Source of the DNA: Tessaracoccus sp. OS52 | Lineage (GTDB): Bacteria > Actinomycetota > Actinomycetes > Propionibacteriales > Propionibacteriaceae | Length of the DNA: 64,000 nt | Assembly (NCBI RefSeq): GCF_020687685.1 | Contig: NZ_JAJEWM010000004.1 | Location: 62,001 to 126,000 of the forward strand | Reading direction: 5' to 3' | Part shown: positions 56,304 through 64,000 of the stretch, piece after piece | How positions within the stretch are numbered: position 1 is the stretch's first letter | Layout of the letters: every line of letters starts with the position of its first letter | Program-made: the position numbers and the translations under genes | The notes under the pieces: model-generated | What the model saw: the letters and a program-made list of their open reading frames with translations, nothing else | Databases searched by the model: none | Told to the model about the DNA's origin: nothing

Positions 56304-56350
56304 GGCCTCGCTCGCTAGGGTCGGGTAGGTTCACCAGTGGGGTTGACATT

Positions 56351-56391
56351 ACTGTAGTCACCGTGGCGCCGGTCCGGGCATCGCCTACAGT
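56351..56391. promoter_or_regulatory. Inverted repeat in SGNH/BY-kinase divergent spacer
   Basis: ACTGTAG (56351-56357) is mirrored by CTACAGT (56385-56391) across 27 nt in the 152-bp divergent spacer. TTGACA lies just before the left half. Each half contains TACAGT on one strand, a possible -10 element, but I could not pair either with a good -35, so this is a site to test, not a promoter call. Confidence 0.35.
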
Positions 56392-56455
56392 GTCACCAAT
56401 ATTCAATCAGAGACCTCTGGAACCCTGGAGGGTCGCGGCCTGACAAGGATGTTTG

Positions 56456-57832
56456 ATGGAGCTTCAACAGTACCTGCGGATCGTTCAACGGTATTGGCGC
56501 AGCGTTCTGGCGACCATCCTGCTGTGTGTCGCACTTGCTGCCGGCTACACCTTGCTGCAGAGCCCCACTTATACGTCTTCTGCTTCCATCTTCCTCACCG
56601 TTGAGAGCGGCGGAACGGCTGGCGAACTATCTCAGGGTGCTACTTACGCGGAGCGCCAGGTTTCTTCATATGTGAATGTGGCCTCCACGGCGTTGGTATT
56701 GCAGCCTGTGATCGATCAGCTTGACCTGCAACTGACACCCCGTGAACTAGCTAAGAACCTAGACGTCTCGTCCCCGGCAGGAACGTCGATCATCGAGATT
56801 ACTGCCCAGGATGGCTCACCAACCGCAGTGGCGGACCTTTCAAACGAAGTCGCTAAGAGCCTCCTCGCGGCTGTGGATGAGTTATCCCCTCCGGGGCCGG
56901 AAGGTACCCGACTGGTGAGCGCAACGGTGATCGACCAAGCAGTCGTCCCTACGGCGCCGTCCGCACCCCGCCCACCGCTGAATCTGGCTCTGGGTGGGCT
57001 CGTCGGCGTCTTGCTCGGCTTGGCTCAAGGTGTGCTGCGAAGCCTCGTGGATACACGGGTGAGGACAAGCAGCGACCTCGACGAGATCAGCGACGCACCG
57101 GTGCTGGCATCGATCGGCCGCATTCAGACCGCAGGTGAACGCGCTGCTGAGAACGAGGGCGCTCAATGGGCGAACGCGGAGGCGTATAGACGCCTTCGGA
57201 CCAACATAGGGTTTGTCGGCCTCGGGGGTGAGAGGCGATCCTCGATGGTGGTGACGTCCTCGGTGGCCGGTGAGGGGAAAACTGAGACGGCAACGAATCT
57301 GGCGCGCGTGCTGGCGCACGCCGGTGAATCGGTGCTGCTCATCGACGCGGATCTTCGACGGCCTCAGGTGGCGACGCGTATGCGGTTGGACAGTGCGCTC
57401 GGGCTATCGGATGTCCTAACTGGCCGCGGGTCTCTTCAGGACCTCATTATTGACGTTTCGCCCGGGTACCTGTCGGTGCTGCCAGCAGGTACCGTGCCGC
57501 CCAACCCCTCCGAACTGCTCGGGTCTGAGGCCATGGCCCACCTGCTGGCGACTGTCGAGCGCCAGTATGACTACGTGCTTTTTGACGCTCCGCCGTTGCT
57601 TCCTGTGACTGACTCTGTCGTCCTTTCAGCTCAGACTGGCGGTGCGATAATCGTGGCTCGTTCTGGCGTCGTGCGTCGTCCACAACTCGAAGCCGCCTTT
57701 CACCTACTTGAAGCTGGTGAAGTGACACTTCTGGGGCTGGTCCTCAATGATGTCCCGACATCCCGAGCGGACGCGTACGCGGGCTACTACAGCAGCCAGC
57801 AGACAGAATTCGCGGCCCGACCAAGATCCTGA
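56456..57832 (+). CDS. Wzz-like chain-length determinant fused to tyrosine autokinase (BY-kinase)
   Basis: The 458-residue protein has an N-terminal Wzz domain with two membrane helices (VLATILLCVALAAGYTLL near 20 and LNLALGGLVGVLLGLAQGVL near 180) and a cytoplasmic CpsD/Wzc kinase domain. Motifs are SSVAGEGKTETATNLA (Walker A), LLIDADLRRPQ (A') and VLFDAPPLLPVTD (B). The tail has a small Tyr cluster (AYAGYYSS). It controls polymer length with cycles of phosphorylation; the matching phosphatase may be the fusion encoded divergently. ATG 56456 follows AAGGA. Codon use is less GC-rich than upstream. Confidence 0.92.
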   Translation: MELQQYLRIVQRYWRSVLATILLCVALAAGYTLLQSPTYTSSASIFLTVESGGTAGELSQGATYAERQVSSYVNVASTALVLQPVIDQLDLQLTPRELAKNLDVSSPAGTSIIEITAQDGSPTAVADLSNEVAKSLLAAVDELSPPGPEGTRLVSATVIDQAVVPTAPSAPRPPLNLALGGLVGVLLGLAQGVLRSLVDTRVRTSSDLDEISDAPVLASIGRIQTAGERAAENEGAQWANAEAYRRLRTNIGFVGLGGERRSSMVVTSSVAGEGKTETATNLARVLAHAGESVLLIDADLRRPQVATRMRLDSALGLSDVLTGRGSLQDLIIDVSPGYLSVLPAGTVPPNPSELLGSEAMAHLLATVERQYDYVLFDAPPLLPVTDSVVLSAQTGGAIIVARSGVVRRPQLEAAFHLLEAGEVTLLGLVLNDVPTSRADAYAGYYSSQQTEFAARPRS

Positions 57833-58090
57833 GTCGTGAGCATCACGCGTACTGGGGCCGCTAATCATGGTCTAACCGCCGATAGACGACACCAGATTCT
57901 CCGTGACGATCTCAAGCGCGCTGATGGTGGCTCACACCCGCAAGCGAGCCGCGTCGAGGAGTTCTTGGCTAGTCGAACGGGCAACGCCGGTTACTGAAGT
58001 CTTGGCTGCCACCAGCGAATCGTGAGATTATCGAGGGGCAAACGCCACCCCCATCGCGTGGGGCGTCAGATTCCGGGCACGAACTGCAAG

Positions 58091-59350
58091 CTACAGCCGG
58101 TCCCTGGCATCGCTGACTGCTCCGCGAGTATCGAAGAACCTCGTCGACTTTGCGTTCATTCCGGAGAGGTCAAAGGAGCTGTGCGCCTGCAGGAGCACAA
58201 CAACGTCAGCCTCCCTCAACGCCGCATCTAGATCGCCAACACGATCAATCGCCCCCGTGCTCAATCTCCAAGACGGCACATGCGGATCGAAATATCGGAG
58301 ATTCGCCTTCTTTGCGATCAGCAGATTGCCGATCGCCACGGCTGGCGACTCTCGTTGGTCTGCAATGTCCGCCTTATAGGTGACGCCGAGCAGCAGCACG
58401 TTGGAACCGTTCAGCGCCTTGCCTGACTCGTTCAAGATGTCCGCGATTCGGTTGACGATATAGGCCGGCATGGAGTTGTTGATTTCTTGTGCCAACTCAA
58501 CGAACCGAAAAGGATATCCTAGAGCGCGGCGCACCTCGTAGGAAAGATAATTCGGGTCAATCGGGATACAGTGCCCGCCTACCCCTGGGCCGGGGGTGAA
58601 CCTCATGAATCCGAACGGCTTGGTGGAGGCGCCCCGGATCACTTCCCATATGTCGATACCCAACTCGTGACAGAACTTAGCCATCTCGTTTACGAGGGCT
58701 ATGTTGACGTGCCTGAAGGTGTTCTCCAAGAGCTTCGCCGTCTCGGCCTCGCGAGTACCCGACAGTGGAACGACCTCGTCAATGAAAGAGGAGTAAAATG
58801 CTACCCCGGCTTCGCACGCTGCCTGAGTGGAGCCGCCCACTAGCTTCGGAGTGTTCCTTATTCCGAAATCCGGGTCGCCGGGGTTGATTCGTTCTGGGCT
58901 GAAAGCAATCTCAAAATCTCGTCCGCCCACAAGCCCGGAGTGTGCTTCAATCAGCGGCAGCACCACCTCCTCGGTTGTGCCCGGGTATGTGGTGGACTCA
59001 AGGACGACAAGGGTGTTCCTTGAAAGATTTGCGCCGATCGCCTCGGCTGACGCCGTAACTGCGCCCAAGTCGGGTGCGCCTCCGTCCCCAAGTGGCGTGG
59101 GGACGCATATGACAACCACTGCCGACTCCGTGATGCAGGAGGCGTCGGTGGTGGCGACGTAGCCGGCGTCGAGCATCCTGGCGATGTCCGAATCCTCGAG
59201 GTCATCGATGTGGGACTGGCCCCGATTTAGCGAGTCGACCAGCGATGGCGTGACGTCAAGACCGTACACTTTCCAGCCAGCGAGGCTTGCAGCTTCAGCT
59301 AGCGGCAGGCCCACGTAACCTTGACCGATGACTGTCAGTGTTTCTTCCAC
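58091..59350 (-). CDS. UDP-N-acetylhexosamine/UDP-hexose 6-dehydrogenase (WbpA/WecC type)
   Basis: The 419-residue nucleotide-sugar dehydrogenase starts at GTG 59350 (VEETLTVIGQGYVGLPLAEA). It has ESTTYPGTTEE, the long FSPERINPGDPDFGIRNTPK segment, the catalytic Cys in GPGVGGHCIPIDP, and LLGVTYKADIADQRESPA. The FSPERxxPG and HCIPxDP pattern belongs to the group that oxidises UDP-GlcNAc, UDP-ManNAc or UDP-GalNAc, unlike the Ugd at 48506. It would supply a uronic N-acetyl sugar for the surface glycan. The 258 bp between its end and the BY-kinase hold nothing I can identify. Confidence 0.85.
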   Translation of the reverse strand: MEETLTVIGQGYVGLPLAEAASLAGWKVYGLDVTPSLVDSLNRGQSHIDDLEDSDIARMLDAGYVATTDASCITESAVVVICVPTPLGDGGAPDLGAVTASAEAIGANLSRNTLVVLESTTYPGTTEEVVLPLIEAHSGLVGGRDFEIAFSPERINPGDPDFGIRNTPKLVGGSTQAACEAGVAFYSSFIDEVVPLSGTREAETAKLLENTFRHVNIALVNEMAKFCHELGIDIWEVIRGASTKPFGFMRFTPGPGVGGHCIPIDPNYLSYEVRRALGYPFRFVELAQEINNSMPAYIVNRIADILNESGKALNGSNVLLLGVTYKADIADQRESPAVAIGNLLIAKKANLRYFDPHVPSWRLSTGAIDRVGDLDAALREADVVVLLQAHSSFDLSGMNAKSTRFFDTRGAVSDARDRL

Positions 59351-59621
59351 GGCGCACTGCTCCAAATCACGTTGGTGGTTGCCATTCCTTCTGATGCGAA
59401 CGTTACACCCGCTCCAGACAGCTCGGTTCCGCAGCCAGCAGCGATGCATGCAAGGCGGCTCTTCGCTTGGCCGTCTGCCTGGGAGCTTCGCCGGTAGTCG
59501 TGCCGACCCGACCGCCAAAGGGGGCCGAGGGCTGGTAGGGTCTGGGCCCGAGTCAAGGGTCTGGTGCGGCCAGGTCACTCGCGAGGGTATCCCTTCTAGG
59601 GATCGAGGGATAGGGGCAGCA

Positions 59622-60776
59622 GTGGTTATAGCAGTTCTCGCTCCGGGGTATCCGCCCGCCTTTCGAGGAGGAGGGCCTATTCGTTCCATCGAGGCGTTGG
59701 TGAAATCGGCTCCGATCCGGCTTGCTCCAATTGTCCTCACGCGGAACCGCGACTTAGGTCAGCGGGAGCCGCTCCCAGTAGAGCCTGACTCTTGGCAGCT
59801 GAGAGACGATGTGCCGGTGCTCTACGCTTCCCTATCGTCCCCCAAGAGCATTCTTCACGCTTTGTCGCGCGTGCGCGAACGCCAGCCGGATCTCATTCAC
59901 GTAAACAGTTTCTTTAATCCACTCTTCAGTGTGCTTCCGGTTCTTCTGTGGAGGTGGGGGTTCTGGGGCAAAGCTCACTTGCTGTTGTCTCCAAGGGGAG
60001 AATTCGGCCAAGGAGCGCTCAGTCGCAGCAGGTGGAAGAAAGTTGCATACATGCTGGTCTTCCGTTCACTCGGTCTACATCGCTCGGTCTTGTGGCATGC
60101 CACTGCGGAGCATGAGGCCGAGGATATCCGTCACGTTTGGGGTAAAGATGCCGATGTCATCCTCCGTGTTAACGACACGTTGCTGCCGCCGAGCGCTGTT
60201 ACGCCTTCGGTCAACGATAAGCCTGCGTTGAGAGCCGTGTTCTTGAGCAGGATAGTGGAGCACAAAGGACTCTCCATCGTACTATCCGCGCTCCGGCACT
60301 CTAGTCGACCGATATCCTTGGATATCTTCGGCGCTTCGGAGGATGCTACATACTTAGAAGAATGTCAGCGTCTTTCGCGTGAACTGCCATACGGGGTCAC
60401 TGTCAGGTTTCGGGGTGAAGTTCAACCAGAGGCTGTTCGGGCGACGTTGGCGGATTTCGAGCTCCTTGTGCTCCCTACGGCCGGTGAGAACTTCGGTCAC
60501 GTCATAGCGGAAGCGCTGTCCGCTTCCTGCCCCGTTATGACGACCCCATACACGCCATGGACTGACGCGCTTCGTTTGGGCGGGGGGGTTCTCGTCCCGG
60601 ACCGGACAAGCGATGCGTGGAGTCAGGCTATAGAATCGTATGCTGAGCTCACACCCGAGGAACGTCTTAAGAGACGTTATGAGGCGGGTGAGTGTTATGA
60701 GTTGTGGTCTTCACGCACGAAGAATCCGCACCTCTGGGAAATCGCGGAAGAGGAGTTCCGTTGTAGGCAGTCGTGA
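59622..60776 (+). CDS. GT4-family glycosyltransferase
   Basis: The 384-residue GT-B enzyme starts at GTG 59622 (VVIAVLAPGYPPAFRGGGPI). It has the acceptor-side N-terminal domain and the C-terminal donor domain with VFLSRIVEHKGLSIVLSAL, ADFELLVLPTAGENFGHVIA and the EALS block typical of GT4. It adds one sugar during repeat-unit synthesis. Donor and acceptor are unknown. The 271-bp divergent spacer before it carries the promoters of this gene and the dehydrogenase. Confidence 0.87.
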   Translation: MVIAVLAPGYPPAFRGGGPIRSIEALVKSAPIRLAPIVLTRNRDLGQREPLPVEPDSWQLRDDVPVLYASLSSPKSILHALSRVRERQPDLIHVNSFFNPLFSVLPVLLWRWGFWGKAHLLLSPRGEFGQGALSRSRWKKVAYMLVFRSLGLHRSVLWHATAEHEAEDIRHVWGKDADVILRVNDTLLPPSAVTPSVNDKPALRAVFLSRIVEHKGLSIVLSALRHSSRPISLDIFGASEDATYLEECQRLSRELPYGVTVRFRGEVQPEAVRATLADFELLVLPTAGENFGHVIAEALSASCPVMTTPYTPWTDALRLGGGVLVPDRTSDAWSQAIESYAELTPEERLKRRYEAGECYELWSSRTKNPHLWEIAEEEFRCRQS

Positions 60777-60809
60777 GGACATCCGCTCTGCACGGCTGCC
60801 CCGGCAGGC

Positions 60810-62105
60810 TCATCGTCTGGGGACAGGCGCAGGATGGCCGAAGCGTTGCCTTGTCATTCGCAGGAAAGAAAGCGTCACAATCAGGGGCAGACTCGACGCC
60901 AAGTCTTGCAGCGTACCGATAAGGTTGTCAGGAAACGTGGAAAACCAGCCTAGTGGACCATGGAACATGAGAGCGAGTAGAACCATCCTAATGGGTGTGA
61001 TGCGAGCACCTCGCCTCCATATAACCGCGACGAGGAGCGATACTGCGACGTAGTAGAAAAAAAGGTACACCGGCCCTTCGAGCACATAGGCGTTTGTGAC
61101 AGGCCCGAAGCTATATGACGACTCCCGGCTGCCGCCTAGGGCAACATTTAACACCCTTCCCGTGGACACTTCGTCTCGATCCGGGTCCACAAAGCGGGGC
61201 ACAAGCCCATATCTCAGCAGATCCCACGGTGTCGGGTGCTGAAGGAAGCCAGGTACTTCCAGGTCCAAAGGAGTATGCAATTCGAGTGCCCTTGAGTACT
61301 GGAGATCGAACCTTAGGCGGTCGAATGCGTCGACGGAATCACTGACCGTCACACCTGCGGCCTCGCGTAGTTGATTTCGGATCTCAAAGACAGTCGGCCA
61401 AGCAATCAGCACAGCCAGTACGGCAACTACTACGATTCGCGCCCTGACGACTCCGAATAGAAGAGCGAATGTTGCGAGAAAAGTGAAAAATTCTACTGCG
61501 GGAGCCGTGATCTGCGTCAGCGATACATTGATGACTTCCGCCGCAATTGGAATGCAGAGGACGGTAACAACAAACCGCCGCGAGCACTCACGACCGACGT
61601 ACGCGGCGAAGAGCAACCCTATTCCGACCGGCGTCCACCCCGCCGTGAGGCTGTCTATACTTGCGACGAGTCCTCCCGCAGCATCGGAGACGCCAACCTG
61701 AGCCGAGACAGATCCCTTGCCGCCAACAGCAGCCAGGACACCGACAGCGCTGCTCACCGATATGGCGATGCACGCGAGGCCGGGCAGGCCCGTGCCGTAC
61801 TCGCCTATGTTGTGGCTTGGAAGCAGCCGACCAGATTGCGGTCGCAAGATCTCAGGCAGCAAGGTCCCTGCGATCGCTATGAGCGCGACCGCCATTAAGA
61901 ACCACGCATGCCGATTCTGGAAGGCGACTGCCAATGGGAGAATTATGAGCAGGTATGGGGCAAGGAGTGTAGAAGTCGTGGGGTAGCGCCTGAACAGGGA
62001 GGTAAATCTGCTTGGCTTTGTGAAACGGTCCCACCCGTCCCGGTCACGGCGATCGGATGTGGGTTGAGCCTGGGTGGGCGCTGGACGGGATGGATAGGAA
62101 CGCAA
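60810..62105 (-). CDS. Polytopic membrane protein, candidate Wzy-type polysaccharide polymerase
   Basis: The 431-residue protein has about ten hydrophobic segments and a large loop in its C-terminal half (about 265-345: AFDRLRFDLQYSRALELHTP on through VPRFVDPDRDE and SSYSFGPVTNAYV). That is the layout of O-antigen polymerases. There is no strong sequence signature, so the call rests on topology and on its place between glycosyltransferase and GDP-mannose dehydratase genes. It could also be a flippase-like or oligosaccharide-repeat protein of another kind. Confidence 0.6.
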   Translation of the reverse strand: MRSYPSRPAPTQAQPTSDRRDRDGWDRFTKPSRFTSLFRRYPTTSTLLAPYLLIILPLAVAFQNRHAWFLMAVALIAIAGTLLPEILRPQSGRLLPSHNIGEYGTGLPGLACIAISVSSAVGVLAAVGGKGSVSAQVGVSDAAGGLVASIDSLTAGWTPVGIGLLFAAYVGRECSRRFVVTVLCIPIAAEVINVSLTQITAPAVEFFTFLATFALLFGVVRARIVVVAVLAVLIAWPTVFEIRNQLREAAGVTVSDSVDAFDRLRFDLQYSRALELHTPLDLEVPGFLQHPTPWDLLRYGLVPRFVDPDRDEVSTGRVLNVALGGSRESSYSFGPVTNAYVLEGPVYLFFYYVAVSLLVAVIWRRGARITPIRMVLLALMFHGPLGWFSTFPDNLIGTLQDLASSLPLIVTLSFLRMTRQRFGHPAPVPRR

Positions 62106-62401
62106 CGGGGTTACTCCTCTCGCTCCGCGTCATGGACGGGCCGGTAGCACTCTGCGCAGGCGTTCCCAAGCGTGACGAACACACGCCTCGACATGGAGGT
62201 GAACCTGGCCGTCCGTCAGTATACGGCGTGGCAGCGATGCCCGCCGCCACCAGCCTTAAGCGGCCCTGTCGGCAATTTGGGGCTTGGCATGGAGTCCACC
62301 TGACGAATCTCACTGTAGACTGGCTCGGCATCGGCTGTCGGTCGTTTGTCAAGGGTTTCGACTGATCCCGCATCGGTTGGACACACGGGAGGGTTTGGGT
62401 T

Positions 62402-63412
62402 TTGAAGAAGGCACTGATAACAGGCACGACCGGTCAGGACGGGAGCTACCTCGTCGAACTTCTGCTCGATAAGGGCTATGAGGTACACGGTACGAAGCGA
62501 CGCTCGTCGTCCTTCAACACCGAGCGACTGGAAGAGGTTGCTGCGGCGGCTGGTCACAGACCTGACAGGCTCATGCTGCATTATGCCGATCTGGCCGACT
62601 CGAGTTCTCTCACGAACCTGATCCGTGACATCCAACCAGATGAGATCTACAACCTCGGTGCTCAAAGCCACGTGGCAGTCTCCTTTGATGTCCCCGAGTA
62701 CACAGTAGACGTGACCGGCGTGGCTACCATCCGTCTGCTGGAGGCGATACGTGCCAGTGGAGTCGAGACGCGCTTCTATCAAGCTTCGTCGTCAGAGATG
62801 TTTGGTTCCACTCCGCCCCCGCAGAACGAGGAGACGCCCTTTCACCCCCGGAGTCCTTACGGCTGCGCCAAGGTGTTTAGCTATTGGGCCACTATCAATT
62901 ACCGGGAGGCCTACGGACTGCACGCCTCAAATGGCATCCTCTTCAACCACGAGAGTTCTCGTCGCGGAGAGACATTCGTAACCCGAAAGATCACTAGGGC
63001 GGTAGCCCGCATCGTCGAGGGTGTTCAGGAACGACTTGTTCTCGGCAATCTCGATGCAGTCAGAGACTGGGGTTACGCACCTGAGTACGTCGAAGCCATG
63101 TGGCTCATGCTCCAGCAGGACACGCCCGATGACTATGTCGTGGCAACGGGCGAGGCGCATTCCGTGCGAGAGTTCGTGGAGGCAGCCTTCGATCGCGTTA
63201 ACCTCCCATGGGAAAAGTACGTGACTACCGACCCGCGTTACCAGCGGCCCTCCGAGGTCGATGCCCTGATTGGCGACCCAGCGAAGGCCAAGAGGCAACT
63301 CGGCTGGGAGCCGAAGACAACCTTCAAAGCGTTGGTCGACCGCATGGTGGATGAGGACCTTCAGCAGGTCCGTGACGAGAAGGCCGGGCGCCGCGTCCGT
63401 GTTGACATCTGA
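62402..63412 (+). CDS. gmd: GDP-mannose 4,6-dehydratase
   Basis: The 336-residue extended SDR has [31 protein letters not shown], the Tyr-Lys pair in SPYGCAKVF, and the Gmd-specific [19 protein letters not shown]. It converts GDP-mannose to GDP-4-keto-6-deoxymannose, the precursor of GDP-fucose, rhamnose or perosamine; the next step is not in the window. The start is TTG 62402, with GGGAGG about 9 nt upstream. It is followed at two bases by a glycosyltransferase gene. Confidence 0.92.
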   Translation: MKKALITGTTGQDGSYLVELLLDKGYEVHGTKRRSSSFNTERLEEVAAAAGHRPDRLMLHYADLADSSSLTNLIRDIQPDEIYNLGAQSHVAVSFDVPEYTVDVTGVATIRLLEAIRASGVETRFYQASSSEMFGSTPPPQNEETPFHPRSPYGCAKVFSYWATINYREAYGLHASNGILFNHESSRRGETFVTRKITRAVARIVEGVQERLVLGNLDAVRDWGYAPEYVEAMWLMLQQDTPDDYVVATGEAHSVREFVEAAFDRVNLPWEKYVTTDPRYQRPSEVDALIGDPAKAKRQLGWEPKTTFKALVDRMVDEDLQQVRDEKAGRRVRVDI

Positions 63413-63414
63413 GC

Positions 63415-64000
63415 ATGAAGCCCAACAGTTCGGACGGCGGCAACCGGGACTCGCTCACGCTCGATTTCACTTCCGTCGCCCCCGACTCGGGAGGTGTTGG
63501 TGTCGTGGCATCAGGGGTGGCGCAGGGTCTGAGATCCTGCGGCGTCCCCTTTCGCTGTCTCGTCGACTCTGGCTCCCACCAGTCCTGGGTGGAGGGGTTT
63601 CCCGACCTGGCTGACGTTTTAGTCTCGACCGAGATTCACCTAGCGGCGACGAGCGATTGGCAGCGTTCGCTCCGCCGGCTTGTGCCTCGGTCATCTTGGC
63701 TGGCTCAAGAACTGATCGGTAGGGTGCGGCAGATTCGTGCCCGCTCATCCTCACGGTTGATCGGCCAGGGTGTGGTGTGGCAACCCTTCCACCGTGCTCC
63801 CATCACGACAACGCGGGGAGTCGTCACGGTGCATGACCTCCGCGTCTTCGAGCCTGGGCTCGCTTCCGTGATGGATCAACGGATCATCGAACACAACGTG
63901 CGGGAAGCAGCTGCTGTTATATGTAGTTGGCCCCACCCCTACTATTCGTTGATTGAACGGTTCCCCTTTGCTCAGCGTAAGACTTTCCTGGTCCCCCTTC
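63415..64000 (+). CDS. GT4-family glycosyltransferase, 3'-truncated by window edge
   Basis: The ATG at 63415, two bases after the gmd stop, opens a frame that continues off the window (195 codons seen). The translation reads LTLDFTSVAPDSGGVGVVAS near the start, then GVVTVHDLRVFEPGL and AAAVICSWPHPYYSLIERFP. This matches the N-terminal half of GT4 mannosyltransferases (SGGVG at the acceptor side, TVHDL). The donor domain lies outside. Its coupling with gmd suggests use of a GDP-linked sugar. Confidence 0.75.
   Translation, partial: MKPNSSDGGNRDSLTLDFTSVAPDSGGVGVVASGVAQGLRSCGVPFRCLVDSGSHQSWVEGFPDLADVLVSTEIHLAATSDWQRSLRRLVPRSSWLAQELIGRVRQIRARSSSRLIGQGVVWQPFHRAPITTTRGVVTVHDLRVFEPGLASVMDQRIIEHNVREAAAVICSWPHPYYSLIERFPFAQRKTFLVPL

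Overview
This is high-GC DNA with GTG/TTG starts, tightly overlapping genes, PASTA-type kinase and MalFG-type sugar transporters without local ATPases. It suggests an actinobacterium, most likely of the Propionibacteriales; that placement is inference. About half of the window is glycan catabolism, one block is nucleotide-sugar and exopolysaccharide synthesis, and the blocks are separated by arrays of short dispersed repeats built around TCTCGACAC and CTACTCGACCAGCGG.

Region 1 (0.5-12.6 kb) holds a secreted DUF4185/GH183 protein, a GH172 (DUF2961) enzyme, a second DUF4185/GH183 lipoprotein, a sugar ABC transporter, a GH116 enzyme and a LacI regulator. GH183, GH172 and a branch of GH116 are the families now linked to D-arabinan breakdown (mycobacterial or actinobacterial arabinogalactan and lipoarabinomannan). 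The locus therefore reads as a near-complete D-arabinan utilisation system: secreted and tethered endo-enzymes, import, then cytoplasmic exo-enzymes, under a LacI-type operator that overlaps a clean sigma-70-like promoter. The GH116 gene carries an in-frame array of the dispersed repeat.

Region 2 (12.9-25.2 kb) is a transporter, a cytoplasmic sulfatase, a GntR/AraR-type regulator, a GH88 unsaturated glucuronyl hydrolase, KduD and KduI, with a secreted heparinase II/III-like lyase convergent to them. This fits use of a sulfated, uronic-acid-containing polysaccharide such as a glycosaminoglycan. Region 3 (25.3-33.2 kb) holds a PASTA Ser/Thr kinase flanked by two inverted 78-bp palindromic elements, a tRNA-Ser(GGA), a methyltransferase, a phosphoesterase, and the dTDP-rhamnose genes rmlA, rmlB and an rmlC-rmlD fusion. 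Region 4 (33.2-41.6 kb) holds large repeat arrays, a secreted LRR protein that shares a domain with the first GH183 protein, a PL11 rhamnogalacturonan lyase, and an acyltransferase-SGNH protein. Region 5 (41.7-48.4 kb) is a sugar-acid catabolic operon with a FadR-type regulator, ABC transporter, enolase-superfamily dehydratase, SDR and an N-acetylneuraminate-lyase-like aldolase.

Region 6 (48.5-64 kb) is a cell-surface polysaccharide locus with UDP-sugar dehydrogenases, a second acyltransferase-SGNH, a LytR-CpsA-Psr ligase, an SGNH protein, a Wzz/BY-kinase, glycosyltransferases, a Wzy-like polymerase and GDP-mannose dehydratase. Its most unusual gene encodes a three-part protein: an RmlC-like cupin without the catalytic His, an RmlD-like domain without the YxxxK pair and with a broken NAD-binding motif, and an apparently intact low-molecular-weight tyrosine phosphatase. 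From about 56.4 kb rightwards codon use is visibly less GC-biased, as expected for an exchanged surface-polysaccharide cassette.
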